Shown here one piece after another: positions 42,228 to 52,657 of a stretch of 64,000 nucleotides of DNA. Source of the stretch: Aquabacterium parvum. GTDB taxonomy: Bacteria; Pseudomonadota; Gammaproteobacteria; Burkholderiales; Burkholderiaceae_C. Under the pieces are notes generated by a model. The model made no database searches. It saw only the letters and a program-made list of their open reading frames with translations, and was not told where the DNA came from. The DNA lies in the NCBI RefSeq assembly GCF_001447195.1, contig NZ_LFRI01000045.1, positions 62,001 through 126,000 on the forward strand. Direction: 5' to 3'. Position numbers and translations under genes: made by a program. Position 1 is the first letter of the stretch. Each line of letters begins with the position of its first letter.

Positions 42228-44492
42228 ATGCTGCGCTTCCGTTTCCCCATCGTCATCATCGACGAAGACTTCCGCTCCGAGAACACCTCGGGCCTGGGCA
42301 TCCGTGCGCTGGCCGACGCCATCCAGAAGGAAGGCTTCGAGGTGCTGGGTGTGACGAGTTACGGTGACCTGGCGCAGTTCGCGCAGCAGCAAAGCCGCGC
42401 CAGCGCCTTCATCCTGTCGATCGACGACGAGGAGTTCACCCCCGGCCCCGAGCTCGACCCGGCCGTGCTGAACCTGCGCAAGTTCATCGAAGAAATCCGT
42501 TTCAAGAACGCCGACATCCCCATCTACCTGTACGGCGAGACGCGCACGTCCGAGCACATCCCCAACGACATCCTGCGTGAGCTGCATGGCTTCATCCACA
42601 TGTTCGAGGACACGCCGGAGTTCGTGGCGCGTCACATCATCCGCGAAGCCAAGGGCTACCTCGATGGGCTGGCGCCACCGTTCTTCAAGGCGCTGATGGA
42701 CTACGCCCAGGACGGCTCGTACTCCTGGCACTGCCCGGGTCACTCAGGTGGCGTGGCGTTCCTGAAGAGCCCGGTGGGCCAGATGTTCCACCAGTTCTTC
42801 GGCGAGAACATGCTGCGCGCCGACGTGTGCAATGCCGTGGAAGAGCTGGGCCAGCTGCTCGACCACACCGGCCCCGTGGCCGAGTCGGAGAAGAACGCCG
42901 CGCGCATCTTCAACGCCGACCACTGCTTCTTCGTCACCAACGGCACGTCCACCTCCAACAAGATGGTGTGGCACCACACCGTGGCGCCGGGCGACGTGGT
43001 GGTGGTGGACCGCAACTGCCACAAGTCGATCCTGCACAGCATCATCATGACCGGGGCCATCCCCGTGTTCCTGACGCCCACGCGCAACCACTTCGGCATC
43101 ATCGGCCCGATCCCGCAAAGCGAGTTCGAGCCGGCCAACATCCGCAAGAAGATCGCCAAGCACCCGCTGCTGCAGGGCGTCGATGTCAAGAAGGTCAAGC
43201 CGCGCATCCTGACGATCACGCAGAGCACCTACGACGGCGTGCTCTACAACACCGAGACCATCAAGGGCATGCTCGACGGCTGGATCGACAACCTGCACTT
43301 CGACGAGGCCTGGCTGCCGCATGCCGCCTTCCACAAGTTCTACGGCATGTACCACGCCATGGGCAAGGGCCGCGCGCGCCCCAAGAAGGCGGTGGTGTAC
43401 GCCACGCAGTCCACGCACAAGCTGCTGGCCGGCATCTCGCAGGCCTCGCACGTGCTGGTTCAGGACTCGCAGACCGTGCCGCTGGACCGCCACCTCTTCA
43501 ACGAGGCCTACCTGATGCACACCTCCACCTCGCCGCAGTACGCGATCATCGCGTCGTGCGACGTGGCCGCGGCCATGATGGAGCCGCCGGGTGGCACCGC
43601 CCTGGTCGAGGAGTCGATCAAGGAAGCGCTCGACTTCCGCCGCGCCATGCGCAAGGTCTCCAAGGAGTACGACAAGGACTGGTGGTTCAAGGTCTGGGGC
43701 CCTGAAAAGCTCGTGGCCGACGACATCGGCAAGCCCACCGACTGGGTGCTCAAGGCCAACGAGAAGTGGCACGGCTTCGGCAACCTGGCCGACGGCTTCA
43801 ACATGCTCGACCCGATCAAGTCGACCATCATCACCCCGGGCATGGACGTCTCGGGCAAGTTCGCCAAGACCGGCATCCCGGCGTCCATCGTCACCAAGTA
43901 CCTGGCCGAACACGGCGTGGTGGTCGAGAAGACGGGTCTCTACAGCTTCTTCATCATGTTCACCATCGGCATCACCAAGGGCCGCTGGAACACCATGCTG
44001 ACGGCGCTGCAGCAGTTCAAGGACGACTACGACAAGAACCAGCCTCTGTGGCGTGTGGTGCCCGAGTTCTGCCAGAAGTACCCGATGTACGAGCGCATGG
44101 GCCTGCGTGACTTGTGCCAGTCGGTGCACGAGGCCTACGCCAAGGGCGACATCGCGCGCCTGACGACCGAGGTCTACCTGTCGGGCCTGGAGCCGGCCAT
44201 GAAGCCGTCGGATGCGTACGCGTACATCGCCCGCCGCCAGACCGAGCGCGTCGAGATCGACCAGCTCGAAGGCCGCATCACCACCGCGCTGCTGACGCCT
44301 TACCCGCCCGGCATCCCGCTGCTGATCCCGGGGGAGCGTTTCAACAAGAAGATCGTCGACTTCCTGAAGTTCACGCGCGACTTCAACGACGCCTTCCCGG
44401 GCTTTGCCACCGACGTGCACGGCCTGGTGGCCGAAGAGCTGCCCAACAAGGGCGGCAAGCGCTACTACGTCGACTGCGTCAAGTCAGCGTGA
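42228..44492 (+). CDS. ornithine/lysine/arginine decarboxylase (fold type I)
   Basis: PLP-dependent basic amino-acid decarboxylase of 754 residues. The N-terminal wing is receiver-like (FRFPIVIIDEDFRSENTSG), the PLP lysine is in YATQSTHKLLAGISQAS, and the C-terminal domain has the PYPPGIPLLIPGE motif. Which substrate is used cannot be told; in betaproteobacteria members are annotated as arginine, lysine or ornithine decarboxylases, giving polyamines or acid resistance. The second ATG, 42228, has AGGA at the right distance and gives MLRFRFP; ATG 42222 is too close. Tail overlaps the response-regulator gene by nine bases. Confidence 0.92.
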   Translation: MLRFRFPIVIIDEDFRSENTSGLGIRALADAIQKEGFEVLGVTSYGDLAQFAQQQSRASAFILSIDDEEFTPGPELDPAVLNLRKFIEEIRFKNADIPIYLYGETRTSEHIPNDILRELHGFIHMFEDTPEFVARHIIREAKGYLDGLAPPFFKALMDYAQDGSYSWHCPGHSGGVAFLKSPVGQMFHQFFGENMLRADVCNAVEELGQLLDHTGPVAESEKNAARIFNADHCFFVTNGTSTSNKMVWHHTVAPGDVVVVDRNCHKSILHSIIMTGAIPVFLTPTRNHFGIIGPIPQSEFEPANIRKKIAKHPLLQGVDVKKVKPRILTITQSTYDGVLYNTETIKGMLDGWIDNLHFDEAWLPHAAFHKFYGMYHAMGKGRARPKKAVVYATQSTHKLLAGISQASHVLVQDSQTVPLDRHLFNEAYLMHTSTSPQYAIIASCDVAAAMMEPPGGTALVEESIKEALDFRRAMRKVSKEYDKDWWFKVWGPEKLVADDIGKPTDWVLKANEKWHGFGNLADGFNMLDPIKSTIITPGMDVSGKFAKTGIPASIVTKYLAEHGVVVEKTGLYSFFIMFTIGITKGRWNTMLTALQQFKDDYDKNQPLWRVVPEFCQKYPMYERMGLRDLCQSVHEAYAKGDIARLTTEVYLSGLEPAMKPSDAYAYIARRQTERVEIDQLEGRITTALLTPYPPGIPLLIPGERFNKKIVDFLKFTRDFNDAFPGFATDVHGLVAEELPNKGGKRYYVDCVKSA

Positions 44493-46118
44493 CGCCTTGA
44501 TGGGGGCAGGCTTGCGAACGTAGCGGGCCTGCAGTTCCTCGAGCTTTTGCAGCAGGTCGGCGTCCAGGCCTTGCTCTTGGTAGCGCTGACGCAGCATGTC
44601 GGCCAGCTCGATCATGCGGGTGTTGCCCGTGGTGGTGCCCTGGCTGACCAGCTCGGCGATGGCGCCATTGGCCTGGCCGGCCTTGGCCTTGGACAGCGAG
44701 GTCTCTGCCAGCGTCACCAGTCGCTTGTAGCTTTCGCGAACCAGTGCTTCATAAGGTTCATGGGCGTGCACCATCATGGCCAGCATGTCCGTCATGCCCT
44801 TGTTGATGCAGAAGCGGCGCGCCAGCTTTTCGATCCACAACTCGGCATCGGGCAACTCCAGCTCGCTGGCGCGAAGCTTGAGCAACAGGCTCATCATGTT
44901 GCCGGCGGTCTCGAAGTCGTAGTCGGGCTGGGCGAACTCCCTCGTCATGTTTTTCACGCGGCGCACCACGTCGGCCACCTGGCGCTGCAGCATCAGGCTC
45001 AGGACGTTCACCATCTCGTGCATGCGGCGCAAGCGCGCGCTGCGAGGTGCCTTTTCGTGGGCCTGCATGATCTGGTTGAGCGACTTCTGAAGAGACTTGC
45101 CGTCCTGCTTCTCGAAGTAGCTCAGCGACAGCATCACCAGGGTCTGAAAGTCGAACATGCGCGAGGTCACGCCCAGGGCCGTGGCACGCTCGAGCACTTG
45201 CGTTGCCTCATCGGTCTTGCCCAGGTGAAAGGCCAGCAGGCCCATTTTCTGCAGGCGTGACAGGGAAGATGGCGTCAAGGAGACAGCGTGGCGATAGGTC
45301 TCGTAAGCCGCATCGAAGTCGCCACTCTGGAAGTTGGCGCGCCCCATCACGTCGTAAGCATCGGCGTACGTCGGGTTGTCAACGATGAGGCTTTCAAGGA
45401 TGCGTTTGGCGGGCGCCATCTGACCGGAGTCGAGCTGAGCCCGGGCCACACCCAGCCGCGCCCAGGGCATGGCTTTGGTGGCGTCGATGGCTTCGAAAAG
45501 CTCTTTGGCCTCGTCGTGCCTGTTCAGCCGAAGCAGCAGTTCACCGCCGATGCGGGCGGCGTAGATCCAGTACTCAACCTTGGCTTCAAAGCGAGCCTGG
45601 CACAGGCCTGCTGCGAGCTGAAAATCCTCTTCCTGCATGGCCTGGAAGATGTCCGCCAAAGACTGCTTTCGATGCCTGGCGACCCTCAGGCGAGCGGCGA
45701 GGTCGTTGTGCGTGTGGGGCTTGAGCAGGTAGCAGTCGAGGGCCGACTCGGCCGCTTCGGCCACGCGTGAGTAGCTCGCCTCGGAGGTCACCATGATGAA
45801 CACGGTGGCGTAAGGCAGGTTGTTGCCCTGCCTGAGCTCTTCGATGAGGTCTGCGCCCGTTTGCTGGGTGTCGTTGAAGTGGTAGTCGCACAGCACCACG
45901 TCGTACTGGGTGGTTTCCAGCTCGCTGCGGGCCTCGTTGTAGCGGCCCACTTGCTTGACGCGATCGCTGGGCACGCCCAGGTCAACCAGCATGCCTTTGA
46001 GGATGCTGCGCGATGTTGGGTTGACGTCGATCACCAGGGCGCGTGCGTTGCGCAGGTCGTGCAGCGGCGAGTTCTCCGCATCGTCGTTCTTGTCTCGGGC
46101 CTTGAGGACTTCGTGCAT
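44484..46118 (-). CDS. response regulator with TPR-rich C-terminus (RR-B)
   Basis: 544 residues: an N-terminal receiver domain (about 24-150) with phospho-acceptor Asp78 (VVLCDYHF), Thr111 (MVTSE) and Lys133 (YLLKPH), and a helical C-terminal part with TPR-like repeats (YADAYDVMGRANFQSGDFDAAYETYRHAV). There is no DNA-binding, GGDEF or HD-GYP domain. Its acidic pocket has only Asp31 (VIDVNP), as the usual second acidic residue is Val. It has an excellent GAGAAGG ribosome-binding site and is the last gene of a three-gene operon. Confidence 0.85.
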   Translation of the reverse strand: MHEVLKARDKNDDAENSPLHDLRNARALVIDVNPTSRSILKGMLVDLGVPSDRVKQVGRYNEARSELETTQYDVVLCDYHFNDTQQTGADLIEELRQGNNLPYATVFIMVTSEASYSRVAEAAESALDCYLLKPHTHNDLAARLRVARHRKQSLADIFQAMQEEDFQLAAGLCQARFEAKVEYWIYAARIGGELLLRLNRHDEAKELFEAIDATKAMPWARLGVARAQLDSGQMAPAKRILESLIVDNPTYADAYDVMGRANFQSGDFDAAYETYRHAVSLTPSSLSRLQKMGLLAFHLGKTDEATQVLERATALGVTSRMFDFQTLVMLSLSYFEKQDGKSLQKSLNQIMQAHEKAPRSARLRRMHEMVNVLSLMLQRQVADVVRRVKNMTREFAQPDYDFETAGNMMSLLLKLRASELELPDAELWIEKLARRFCINKGMTDMLAMMVHAHEPYEALVRESYKRLVTLAETSLSKAKAGQANGAIAELVSQGTTTGNTRMIELADMLRQRYQEQGLDADLLQKLEELQARYVRKPAPIKASR

Positions 46119-46157
46119 GGCCTTCTCGTTGTGGGGTGAGGGGGGCTGACCCGTTGA

Positions 46158-46787
46158 TCAGGGCAGCTGCAAGGTGAACCGAACGCCTCCGGCAGGGCCA
46201 GTGTCGAGCGTGACGCTGCCTCGGCGGTTGGCATGGCGGTGGGCCTGTGCCACGGCTTCTGCCAGGGCGTGTCCAAGTCCGGTGGCACTTTCTTGTCCTG
46301 GGTCGTCGGCGCCCAGGCCAGCACCGTCGTCGTCGACGGTCCAGCACAGCTGGCCATCCTGCTCGTGCACCCCGATCCACACGTGTCCGTTGGCGAACCG
46401 GGTGGCGTTGTGGATGGCGGAGTCGAGTGCCAGTTGAACCAGCCGACGGTCGAAATACCAGAACGGCGGTGGCGAAGATGTCTGCCTGAGGTGGATGGAG
46501 ATGGGGTGGTCGTCCAGTTTGAGCTTCAAGGTCCATTGCCGAAGCAGTGCTTCGAGCAGCTCAATGGGGGACTCGTCCTCGCAAAGCACACGCAGGCCAT
46601 CTTGCCCGGCGCTGTAGAGCGTCAGGAACTGCACGAATTGCCGCCGCAGGTCGGTGCAATGCAGGTGTGCCCGCTGCGCCAGCACCGGGGCTGGGTCATC
46701 GATCAGTTGCGACAACTCCGTCTCGAGGTCGCCCAGCGCGTTCTTCAAGTCGTGCGCGATGAGGGCGAGGGCGGCGCTGTGGTCCAT
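46158..46787 (-). CDS. small soluble sensor histidine kinase
   Basis: 209-residue kinase with no membrane segment and no sensor domain. The H-box is at the very N-terminus (His12 in LIAHDLKNALGDLE), and the ATPase domain has N-box DSAIHNATRFA, G1 VDDDGAGLG and a G2-like TGLGHALAEAVAQAH. Without an input domain it must be controlled by partners, most likely the flanking receiver-TPR proteins. It begins three bases after RR-A's stop and is followed by RR-B after 39 bases. Confidence 0.85.
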   Translation of the reverse strand: MDHSAALALIAHDLKNALGDLETELSQLIDDPAPVLAQRAHLHCTDLRRQFVQFLTLYSAGQDGLRVLCEDESPIELLEALLRQWTLKLKLDDHPISIHLRQTSSPPPFWYFDRRLVQLALDSAIHNATRFANGHVWIGVHEQDGQLCWTVDDDGAGLGADDPGQESATGLGHALAEAVAQAHRHANRRGSVTLDTGPAGGVRFTLQLP

Positions 46788-46790
46788 GGC

Positions 46791-48431
46791 TCAGTGTTGC
46801 AGGCTGTGGGCATCCAGCGTGCCCAGTGTTTCCCTGAAGTAGCGACGCATCATCACCACCCGGTCTTGACCGGGCATCAGGCGTTCGAGCTCTCCCAGAT
46901 AGCCCTGGATCTTTTCGATCCGTTCGGCGTTGGCTTCCTTCTTCAAGCGCAGTGCCATGCAGTTGATCTGGCAAGCCTGCAGCAACACACCGGTGTTCTC
47001 GGGGTATTCGTGCGCCGCCGCCTCGATCAGGCCGACTGCTTCGTCGATGCGGCTGTCGCGCAGCAGCTTGCGGGCGTCCGAGACCTTGCTCTGCAAGCCA
47101 GCCGTGGCCGACTCGATGACGGCGTCGAGCTTGTCTTCGTGACCGGTGTCGCTGAGCGTGCGCGTGATCATCTGCTTGATGCGCAGGTTCTCGTGGTCCG
47201 CGCTGATGGCGTCTTTGAGCAAAGCCATGCCGGCTTCCTCGTGCCCGCAGACGATCTCTGCCTTGGCCAGCGCCACGGTCGCGAAGTCGGCCTTGCCTTT
47301 GCTCTGGCCGGCGCGCGCCAGCTCCAGCGTCGCTTGAGCCTTGTCGGCCTCTCCCGCTGCCAACTCCGCCTGCGCCTTGATCGCCAAAGAAACCTGGCTG
47401 AAGGTGGGGTGCGTGCGGTAGGACTTGTTGCCGTCCCGGATGAGGTTCATGGCCTCAGCGGGTTGGCCCAGGTCCACCAAGGTCTGAGCCAGCAAGAGGG
47501 TGTCTTGTGGGTTGTCCACCACCGAGCCGCGGCTGGCCTTGGTGGCTTTCATCAGCGAGGCCTTGGCCATGTCCAGGTCGCCATTGCGGTAGGCGCATTC
47601 GCCAGAGATGCGGTGCCGTTTGGCCGATGGCACCACCAGCGCCGCATCGCGCAGCGCCCACATGGCGCCCTCGGCGTCACCCGCAGCCTCCATCGACTCG
47701 GCGATCACGTCGTAGGCGGCGACGTTGCGCGAGCCTTCTTCGGAGTCGACGATGTCCTGCGCCAGCTGTCGAGCTTGTTCGAACTGCCCGGCGGCTTTGT
47801 GCGCGCGCGCCAGGCCCAGTCGAGCCCAGATCAGCTCGGGCCTGACCTCCAGGGCCTGTTGGTAGACCTGTTTGGCTTCTTCGTGGCGACCGAGCTTGAG
47901 CAGGGTCTGCCCCTTGATCTGCAGCACGGGCATGAACCAGCGGTTGCGCACCTGCAGCAGCTGGTCACATTGGGTCACCGCACCGGCCAGGTCACCTTTG
48001 GCCAACAGCGAATTCACCGGCAACAGGGCGTGACGCTTTTCGAGCAGGCTTTTGAGCCGGTCTTCGATGTCCGATGCGGTGATGGGTTTGAGCAGGTAGG
48101 CGTCCGGGTGGTGCTCGGTGGCCGATGCCACGGAAATGTAAGAGCTCTCGGCCGTGACCATGAAAAACAGGCAGTCGGCGGGCAGCAGACCCTGTTCACG
48201 GATGAGCTCGAAGAACTGTTGCCCGTCCGTGCGCTGGTTCAGGTTGAAGTCGCAGATGATCAAACCATAGCGCCTGGACTTGACCAGTCGGTAGGCATCG
48301 TCGGCGTTGGCCGTGGCGTCGACCCGGGTGATGCCCAACAGCGCAAGCTGGCCGCGCAGCGTGGTCTGCTGGACGGCCATGTCTTCGACGATCAGTGCCT
48401 GAATCTGGGGCAGGGAGCTCAGGTAGGTCAT
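46791..48431 (-). CDS. response regulator with TPR-rich C-terminus (RR-A)
   Basis: 546-residue paralogue of RR-B. The receiver domain has the full set: Glu16-Asp17, phospho-acceptor Asp61 (LIICDFNLN), Thr93 (MVTAES) and Lys115 (YLLKPI). The remainder is a TPR solenoid (KQVYQQALEVRPELIWARLGLARAHK and several more). ATG 48431 (MTYLSS) is chosen; a TTG four codons upstream is possible. First gene of the operon RR-A, kinase, RR-B. The output is presumably protein-protein binding, as no effector domain is visible. Confidence 0.85.
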   Translation of the reverse strand: MTYLSSLPQIQALIVEDMAVQQTTLRGQLALLGITRVDATANADDAYRLVKSRRYGLIICDFNLNQRTDGQQFFELIREQGLLPADCLFFMVTAESSYISVASATEHHPDAYLLKPITASDIEDRLKSLLEKRHALLPVNSLLAKGDLAGAVTQCDQLLQVRNRWFMPVLQIKGQTLLKLGRHEEAKQVYQQALEVRPELIWARLGLARAHKAAGQFEQARQLAQDIVDSEEGSRNVAAYDVIAESMEAAGDAEGAMWALRDAALVVPSAKRHRISGECAYRNGDLDMAKASLMKATKASRGSVVDNPQDTLLLAQTLVDLGQPAEAMNLIRDGNKSYRTHPTFSQVSLAIKAQAELAAGEADKAQATLELARAGQSKGKADFATVALAKAEIVCGHEEAGMALLKDAISADHENLRIKQMITRTLSDTGHEDKLDAVIESATAGLQSKVSDARKLLRDSRIDEAVGLIEAAAHEYPENTGVLLQACQINCMALRLKKEANAERIEKIQGYLGELERLMPGQDRVVMMRRYFRETLGTLDAHSLQH

Positions 48432-48559
48432 GGGTCGACGCAATCGAAACGAGAGGTGCGTCGCCAGGACGGGGTCCAGGGCGACCGCGACGTGTGAACA
48501 CGCGCTGTGGGATTTTCGGCATGTGGGCTGGCTTCTTGAGTCGCGGTGGCGCGGGCATG

Positions 48560-48583
48560 AAAAAAGCGCCCCGCAGGGCGCTT
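48560..48583 (-). terminator. terminator of the grpE-dnaK-dnaJ run
   Basis: On the minus strand AAGCGCCC (complement of 48576-48583) pairs with GGGCGCTT (complement of 48564-48571) over a four-base loop, followed by six T in all. It lies 25 bases after the dnaJ stop and would separate the heat-shock run from the RR-A gene. Confidence 0.85.
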
Positions 48584-48608
48584 GGTGTACATCCTGGTGT
48601 GACGAATG

Positions 48609-49751
<1,143 letters not shown>

Positions 49752-49776
49752 GATGGTGGTGTTCAGATCCGACAAA

Positions 49777-49815
49777 GGCACAGGGCGTGAGCGCGATGCT
49801 CACACGGCCTGTGCC
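49777..49815 (-). repeat. long hairpin between dnaK and dnaJ
   Basis: GGCACAGG (49777-49784) pairs with CCTGTGCC (49808-49815), and inside it GTGAGC (49787-49792) pairs with GCTCAC (49798-49803) around a five-base loop. On the minus strand it is followed only by TTTG, so it is a poor terminator. It could adjust the dnaK:dnaJ ratio by partial termination or by blocking 3' decay of dnaK mRNA. Confidence 0.6.
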
Positions 49816-49839
49816 CTGGGCGGACGGGGGTGAGCCCGA

Positions 49840-51777
49840 TCAGTCCTTCTTGACTTCCTTGAACTCGGCGTCGACCACGTTGTCGTCGGCGGGCTTGGCA
49901 TCAGCGCCCGGGGCAGCACCAGCGCCTTCGGCACCAGCGGCGCCTTGAGCGGCCTGCATGTCGGCGTACATCTTCTCACCCAGCTTCTGCGAGGCGGTCA
50001 TCAGGGCGTTGGTCTTGGCCTCGATGTCGTCCTTCGATTCACCCTTGAGGGCTTCTTCGACGTCCTTGATCGCGGCTTCGATCTTGTCCTTCTCGCCAGC
50101 GTCGAGCTTGTCGCCGTACTCGGTCAGCGACTTGCGCACGCTGTGAACCAGGGCGTCGCCTTGGTTCTTGGCCTGCACCAGCTCGAGCTTCTTCTTGTCT
50201 TCGGCGGCGTTGAGTTCGGCGTCCTTGACCATCTTCTGGATCTCGTCTTCCGACAGACCCGAGTTGGCCTTGATGGTGATCTTGTTTTCCTTGCCGGTGC
50301 CCTTGTCCTTGGCCGAGACGTGCAGGATGCCGTTGGCGTCGATGTCGAAGCCGACTTCGATCTGGGGCACGCCACGGGGTGCGGGCGGGATGCCTTCGAG
50401 GTTGAACTCACCCAGCATCTTGTTGCCCGACGCCATCTCGCGCTCGCCCTGGAAGACCTTGATGGTCACGGCCGGCTGGTTGTCGTCGGCGGTGGAGAAG
50501 GTCTGCGAGAACTTGGTCGGGATGGTGGTGTTCTTGCTGATCATCTTGGTCATGACACCGCCCAGGGTCTCGATGCCCAGGGACAGCGGGGTCACGTCCA
50601 GCAGCAGCACGTCGGTGCGGTCACCCGAGAGCACCTGGCCCTGGATGGCGGCGCCCACGGCCACGGCTTCGTCGGGGTTGACGTCCTTGCGGGGGTCCTT
50701 GCCGAAGAACTCCTTGACCTTGTCCTGCACCTTGGGCATGCGGGTCATGCCGCCCACCAGGATCACGTCGTCGATGTCACCCACGGCCACGCCGGCGTCC
50801 TTGATGGCGGTGCGGCACGGAGCGATCGTGCGCTCGATCAGGTCTTCGACCAGGCTTTCCAGCTTGGCGCGGGTCAGCTTGATGTTCAGGTGCTTCGGGC
50901 CGGTGGCGTCGGCCGTGATGTAGGGCAGGTTGACGTCGGTCTGCGAAGAGTTCGACAGCTCGATCTTGGCCTTTTCAGCGGCTTCCTTCAGGCGCTGCAG
51001 GGCCAGCACGTCCTTGGTCAGGTCAACGCCGGATTCCTTCTTGAACTCGGCGATGATGAAGTCGATGATGCGCTGGTCGAAGTCTTCGCCGCCCAGGAAG
51101 GTGTCGCCGTTGGTCGACAGCACTTCGAACTGCATTTCGCCATCGACGTCGGCGATTTCAATGATGGAGACGTCGAAGGTGCCGCCGCCCAGGTCGTACA
51201 CGGCGATCTTGCGGTCGCCCTTGCCACCCTTGTCCAGGCCGAAGGCCAGGGCTGCGGCAGTGGGCTCGTTGATGATGCGCTTGACGTCCAGACCTGCGAT
51301 GCGGCCGGCGTCCTTGGTGGCCTGACGCTGGGCATCGTTGAAGTAGGCGGGCACCGTGATGACGGCCTCGGTGACTTCTTCACCCAGGTAGTCTTCGGCG
51401 GTTTTCTTCATCTTGCGCAGCACTTCGGCCGACACTTGGGGAGGCGCGTACTTCTTGCCGCGCACTTCCACCCAGGCGTCGCCGTTGTCGGCAGCCGCGA
51501 TGGTGAAGGGCATCAGGTCGATGTCCTTTTGCACTTCCTTCTCGGTGAACTTGCGACCGATCAGGCGTTTGACCGCGTACAGGGTGTTCTTGGGGTTGGT
51601 CACGGCCTGGCGCTTGGCCGAGGCGCCGACGAGCACTTCGCCGTCTTCCTGGTAGGCGATGATCGACGGGGTCGTGCGTGCGCCTTCGCTGTTTTCGATG
51701 ACCTTGGTGGCGTTGCCTTCCATGATGGCCACGCACGAGTTGGTGGTGCCCAGGTCGATGCCGATGATCTTGCCCAT
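49840..51777 (-). CDS. dnaK: chaperone DnaK (Hsp70)
   Basis: Hsp70 of 645 residues. Start at 51777 gives [21 protein letters not shown] with AGGAG seven bases upstream. The ATPase domain has [15 protein letters not shown] and [16 protein letters not shown]; the linker region [17 protein letters not shown] begins the substrate domain; the C-terminal lid ends in a Gly/Ala-rich tail and EFKEVKKD. Sixteen further upstream codons are open but are not used by other DnaK proteins. Confidence 0.98.
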   Translation of the reverse strand: MGKIIGIDLGTTNSCVAIMEGNATKVIENSEGARTTPSIIAYQEDGEVLVGASAKRQAVTNPKNTLYAVKRLIGRKFTEKEVQKDIDLMPFTIAAADNGDAWVEVRGKKYAPPQVSAEVLRKMKKTAEDYLGEEVTEAVITVPAYFNDAQRQATKDAGRIAGLDVKRIINEPTAAALAFGLDKGGKGDRKIAVYDLGGGTFDVSIIEIADVDGEMQFEVLSTNGDTFLGGEDFDQRIIDFIIAEFKKESGVDLTKDVLALQRLKEAAEKAKIELSNSSQTDVNLPYITADATGPKHLNIKLTRAKLESLVEDLIERTIAPCRTAIKDAGVAVGDIDDVILVGGMTRMPKVQDKVKEFFGKDPRKDVNPDEAVAVGAAIQGQVLSGDRTDVLLLDVTPLSLGIETLGGVMTKMISKNTTIPTKFSQTFSTADDNQPAVTIKVFQGEREMASGNKMLGEFNLEGIPPAPRGVPQIEVGFDIDANGILHVSAKDKGTGKENKITIKANSGLSEDEIQKMVKDAELNAAEDKKKLELVQAKNQGDALVHSVRKSLTEYGDKLDAGEKDKIEAAIKDVEEALKGESKDDIEAKTNALMTASQKLGEKMYADMQAAQGAAGAEGAGAAPGADAKPADDNVVDAEFKEVKKD

Positions 51778-51818
51778 GTTGGGTGCTCCTGTGAATCTCT
51801 GATCTGAAGATGGTGTGT

Positions 51819-51842
51819 GGGTCAAACGCTGGGTTGTGACCC
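51819..51842 (-). repeat. small hairpin between grpE and dnaK
   Basis: GGGTCA (51819-51824) and TGACCC (51837-51842) form a six-base stem with a 12-base loop, in the 168-base gap between grpE and dnaK. The gap is long enough for a separate dnaK promoter, but I cannot identify one. Confidence 0.35.
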
Positions 51843-51945
51843 TGTCTTGGTGTTCAATCTGCGAGCGCCTGGCGTTTTTTCAAGTCCCTGGCGTCAAAAA
51901 GGTCGGACGGTCCTTTGACGCAGGTCAGCCGTGGCGCGGCAGGTG

Positions 51946-52467
51946 TCACTTCGGGGCCGCGACGGTCACCAGGGCCGGACGCAGCACGCGCTCGGAGATG
52001 GTGTAGCCCTTTTGCAGCACACCCACGACGGTGTTGGCTTCCTGCTCGGCGGGCACCATGCTGATCGCCTGGTGGATAGCCGGGTCGAACTTCGTGCCGG
52101 CGGCCGGGTTGACCTCGATGACCTTGTTGCGTTCCAGGGCCGAGGCCAGCTGGCGCAGGGTGGCCTGCACGCCTTCGAGCACGGTCTCAACCGGGGTGTC
52201 GGGCTTGGCAGCGTGGGTGGCCAGGGCGGCCTCGAGGCTGTCGCGCACGGGCAGAAGGCTGTCGGCGAAGGACTCGACGGCGAACTTGCGGGCCTTGGAG
52301 ATCTCGTCTTCTGCGCGGCGGCGGATGTTCTCGGCTTCGGCCTTGGCGCGCAGGTAGGCGTCGGACACCTCGGCGTGTTTGGCCTGCAACTCGGCCAGTT
52401 GCTGCTCGATGGGCAGGTCGCTGGTCGCCGGGCTGGCTTGATCGGGCGTCGGGGTGGTCTCGCTCAT
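51946..52467 (-). CDS. grpE: nucleotide exchange factor GrpE
   Basis: Co-chaperone that releases ADP from DnaK. The 173-residue protein has a long N-terminal coiled coil (about 20-75) and the C-terminal beta domain with the signature ending [42 protein letters not shown] 52467 (MSETTPTPD) is chosen, since the 35 upstream codons have no family support. A sigma-32-type promoter lies about 105 bases upstream. Confidence 0.96.
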   Translation of the reverse strand: MSETTPTPDQASPATSDLPIEQQLAELQAKHAEVSDAYLRAKAEAENIRRRAEDEISKARKFAVESFADSLLPVRDSLEAALATHAAKPDTPVETVLEGVQATLRQLASALERNKVIEVNPAAGTKFDPAIHQAISMVPAEQEANTVVGVLQKGYTISERVLRPALVTVAAPK

Positions 52468-52554
52468 GGTTTCTTCGAAAGTTGGATGAGGGCGTCGGGC
52501 AGGGGACGGATCAGCGGCGGAACGGGGCAAATCACCCCTTTGCCGTCGCCTGAC

Positions 52555-52571
52555 TGCCCGGAACCCGGGCA
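52555..52571 (-). repeat. perfect hairpin just downstream of the grpE promoter
   Basis: TGCCCGG-AAC-CCGGGCA, a seven-base perfect stem with a three-base loop, lies immediately downstream of the -10 of the heat-shock promoter. It would be at or very near the 5' end of the message and could stabilise it or act as an operator. Confidence 0.5.
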
Positions 52572-52599
52572 AATGAGGCCGCCTTGGCCCGTTTCAAGG
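52571..52599 (-). promoter_or_regulatory. sigma-32 (heat-shock) promoter of grpE
   Basis: On the minus strand CTTGAA (complement of 52593-52598) is followed after 14 bases by CCTCATTT (complement of 52571-52578). This closely fits the sigma-32 consensus CTTGAA-N13-17-CCCCAT-T. It is the expected control for a grpE-dnaK-dnaJ run. Confidence 0.72.
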
Positions 52600-52657
52600 C
52601 CCCGATTTCAAAAAAGAACCGGGAAATGTACCCGAGGGACGCGGCAGAGCCCCGAGC

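Noticed and set aside
46233..48497. 754-codon open frame on the plus strand
   Set aside because: Antisense to the kinase and RR-A genes; no motifs; reflects codon bias of those genes.
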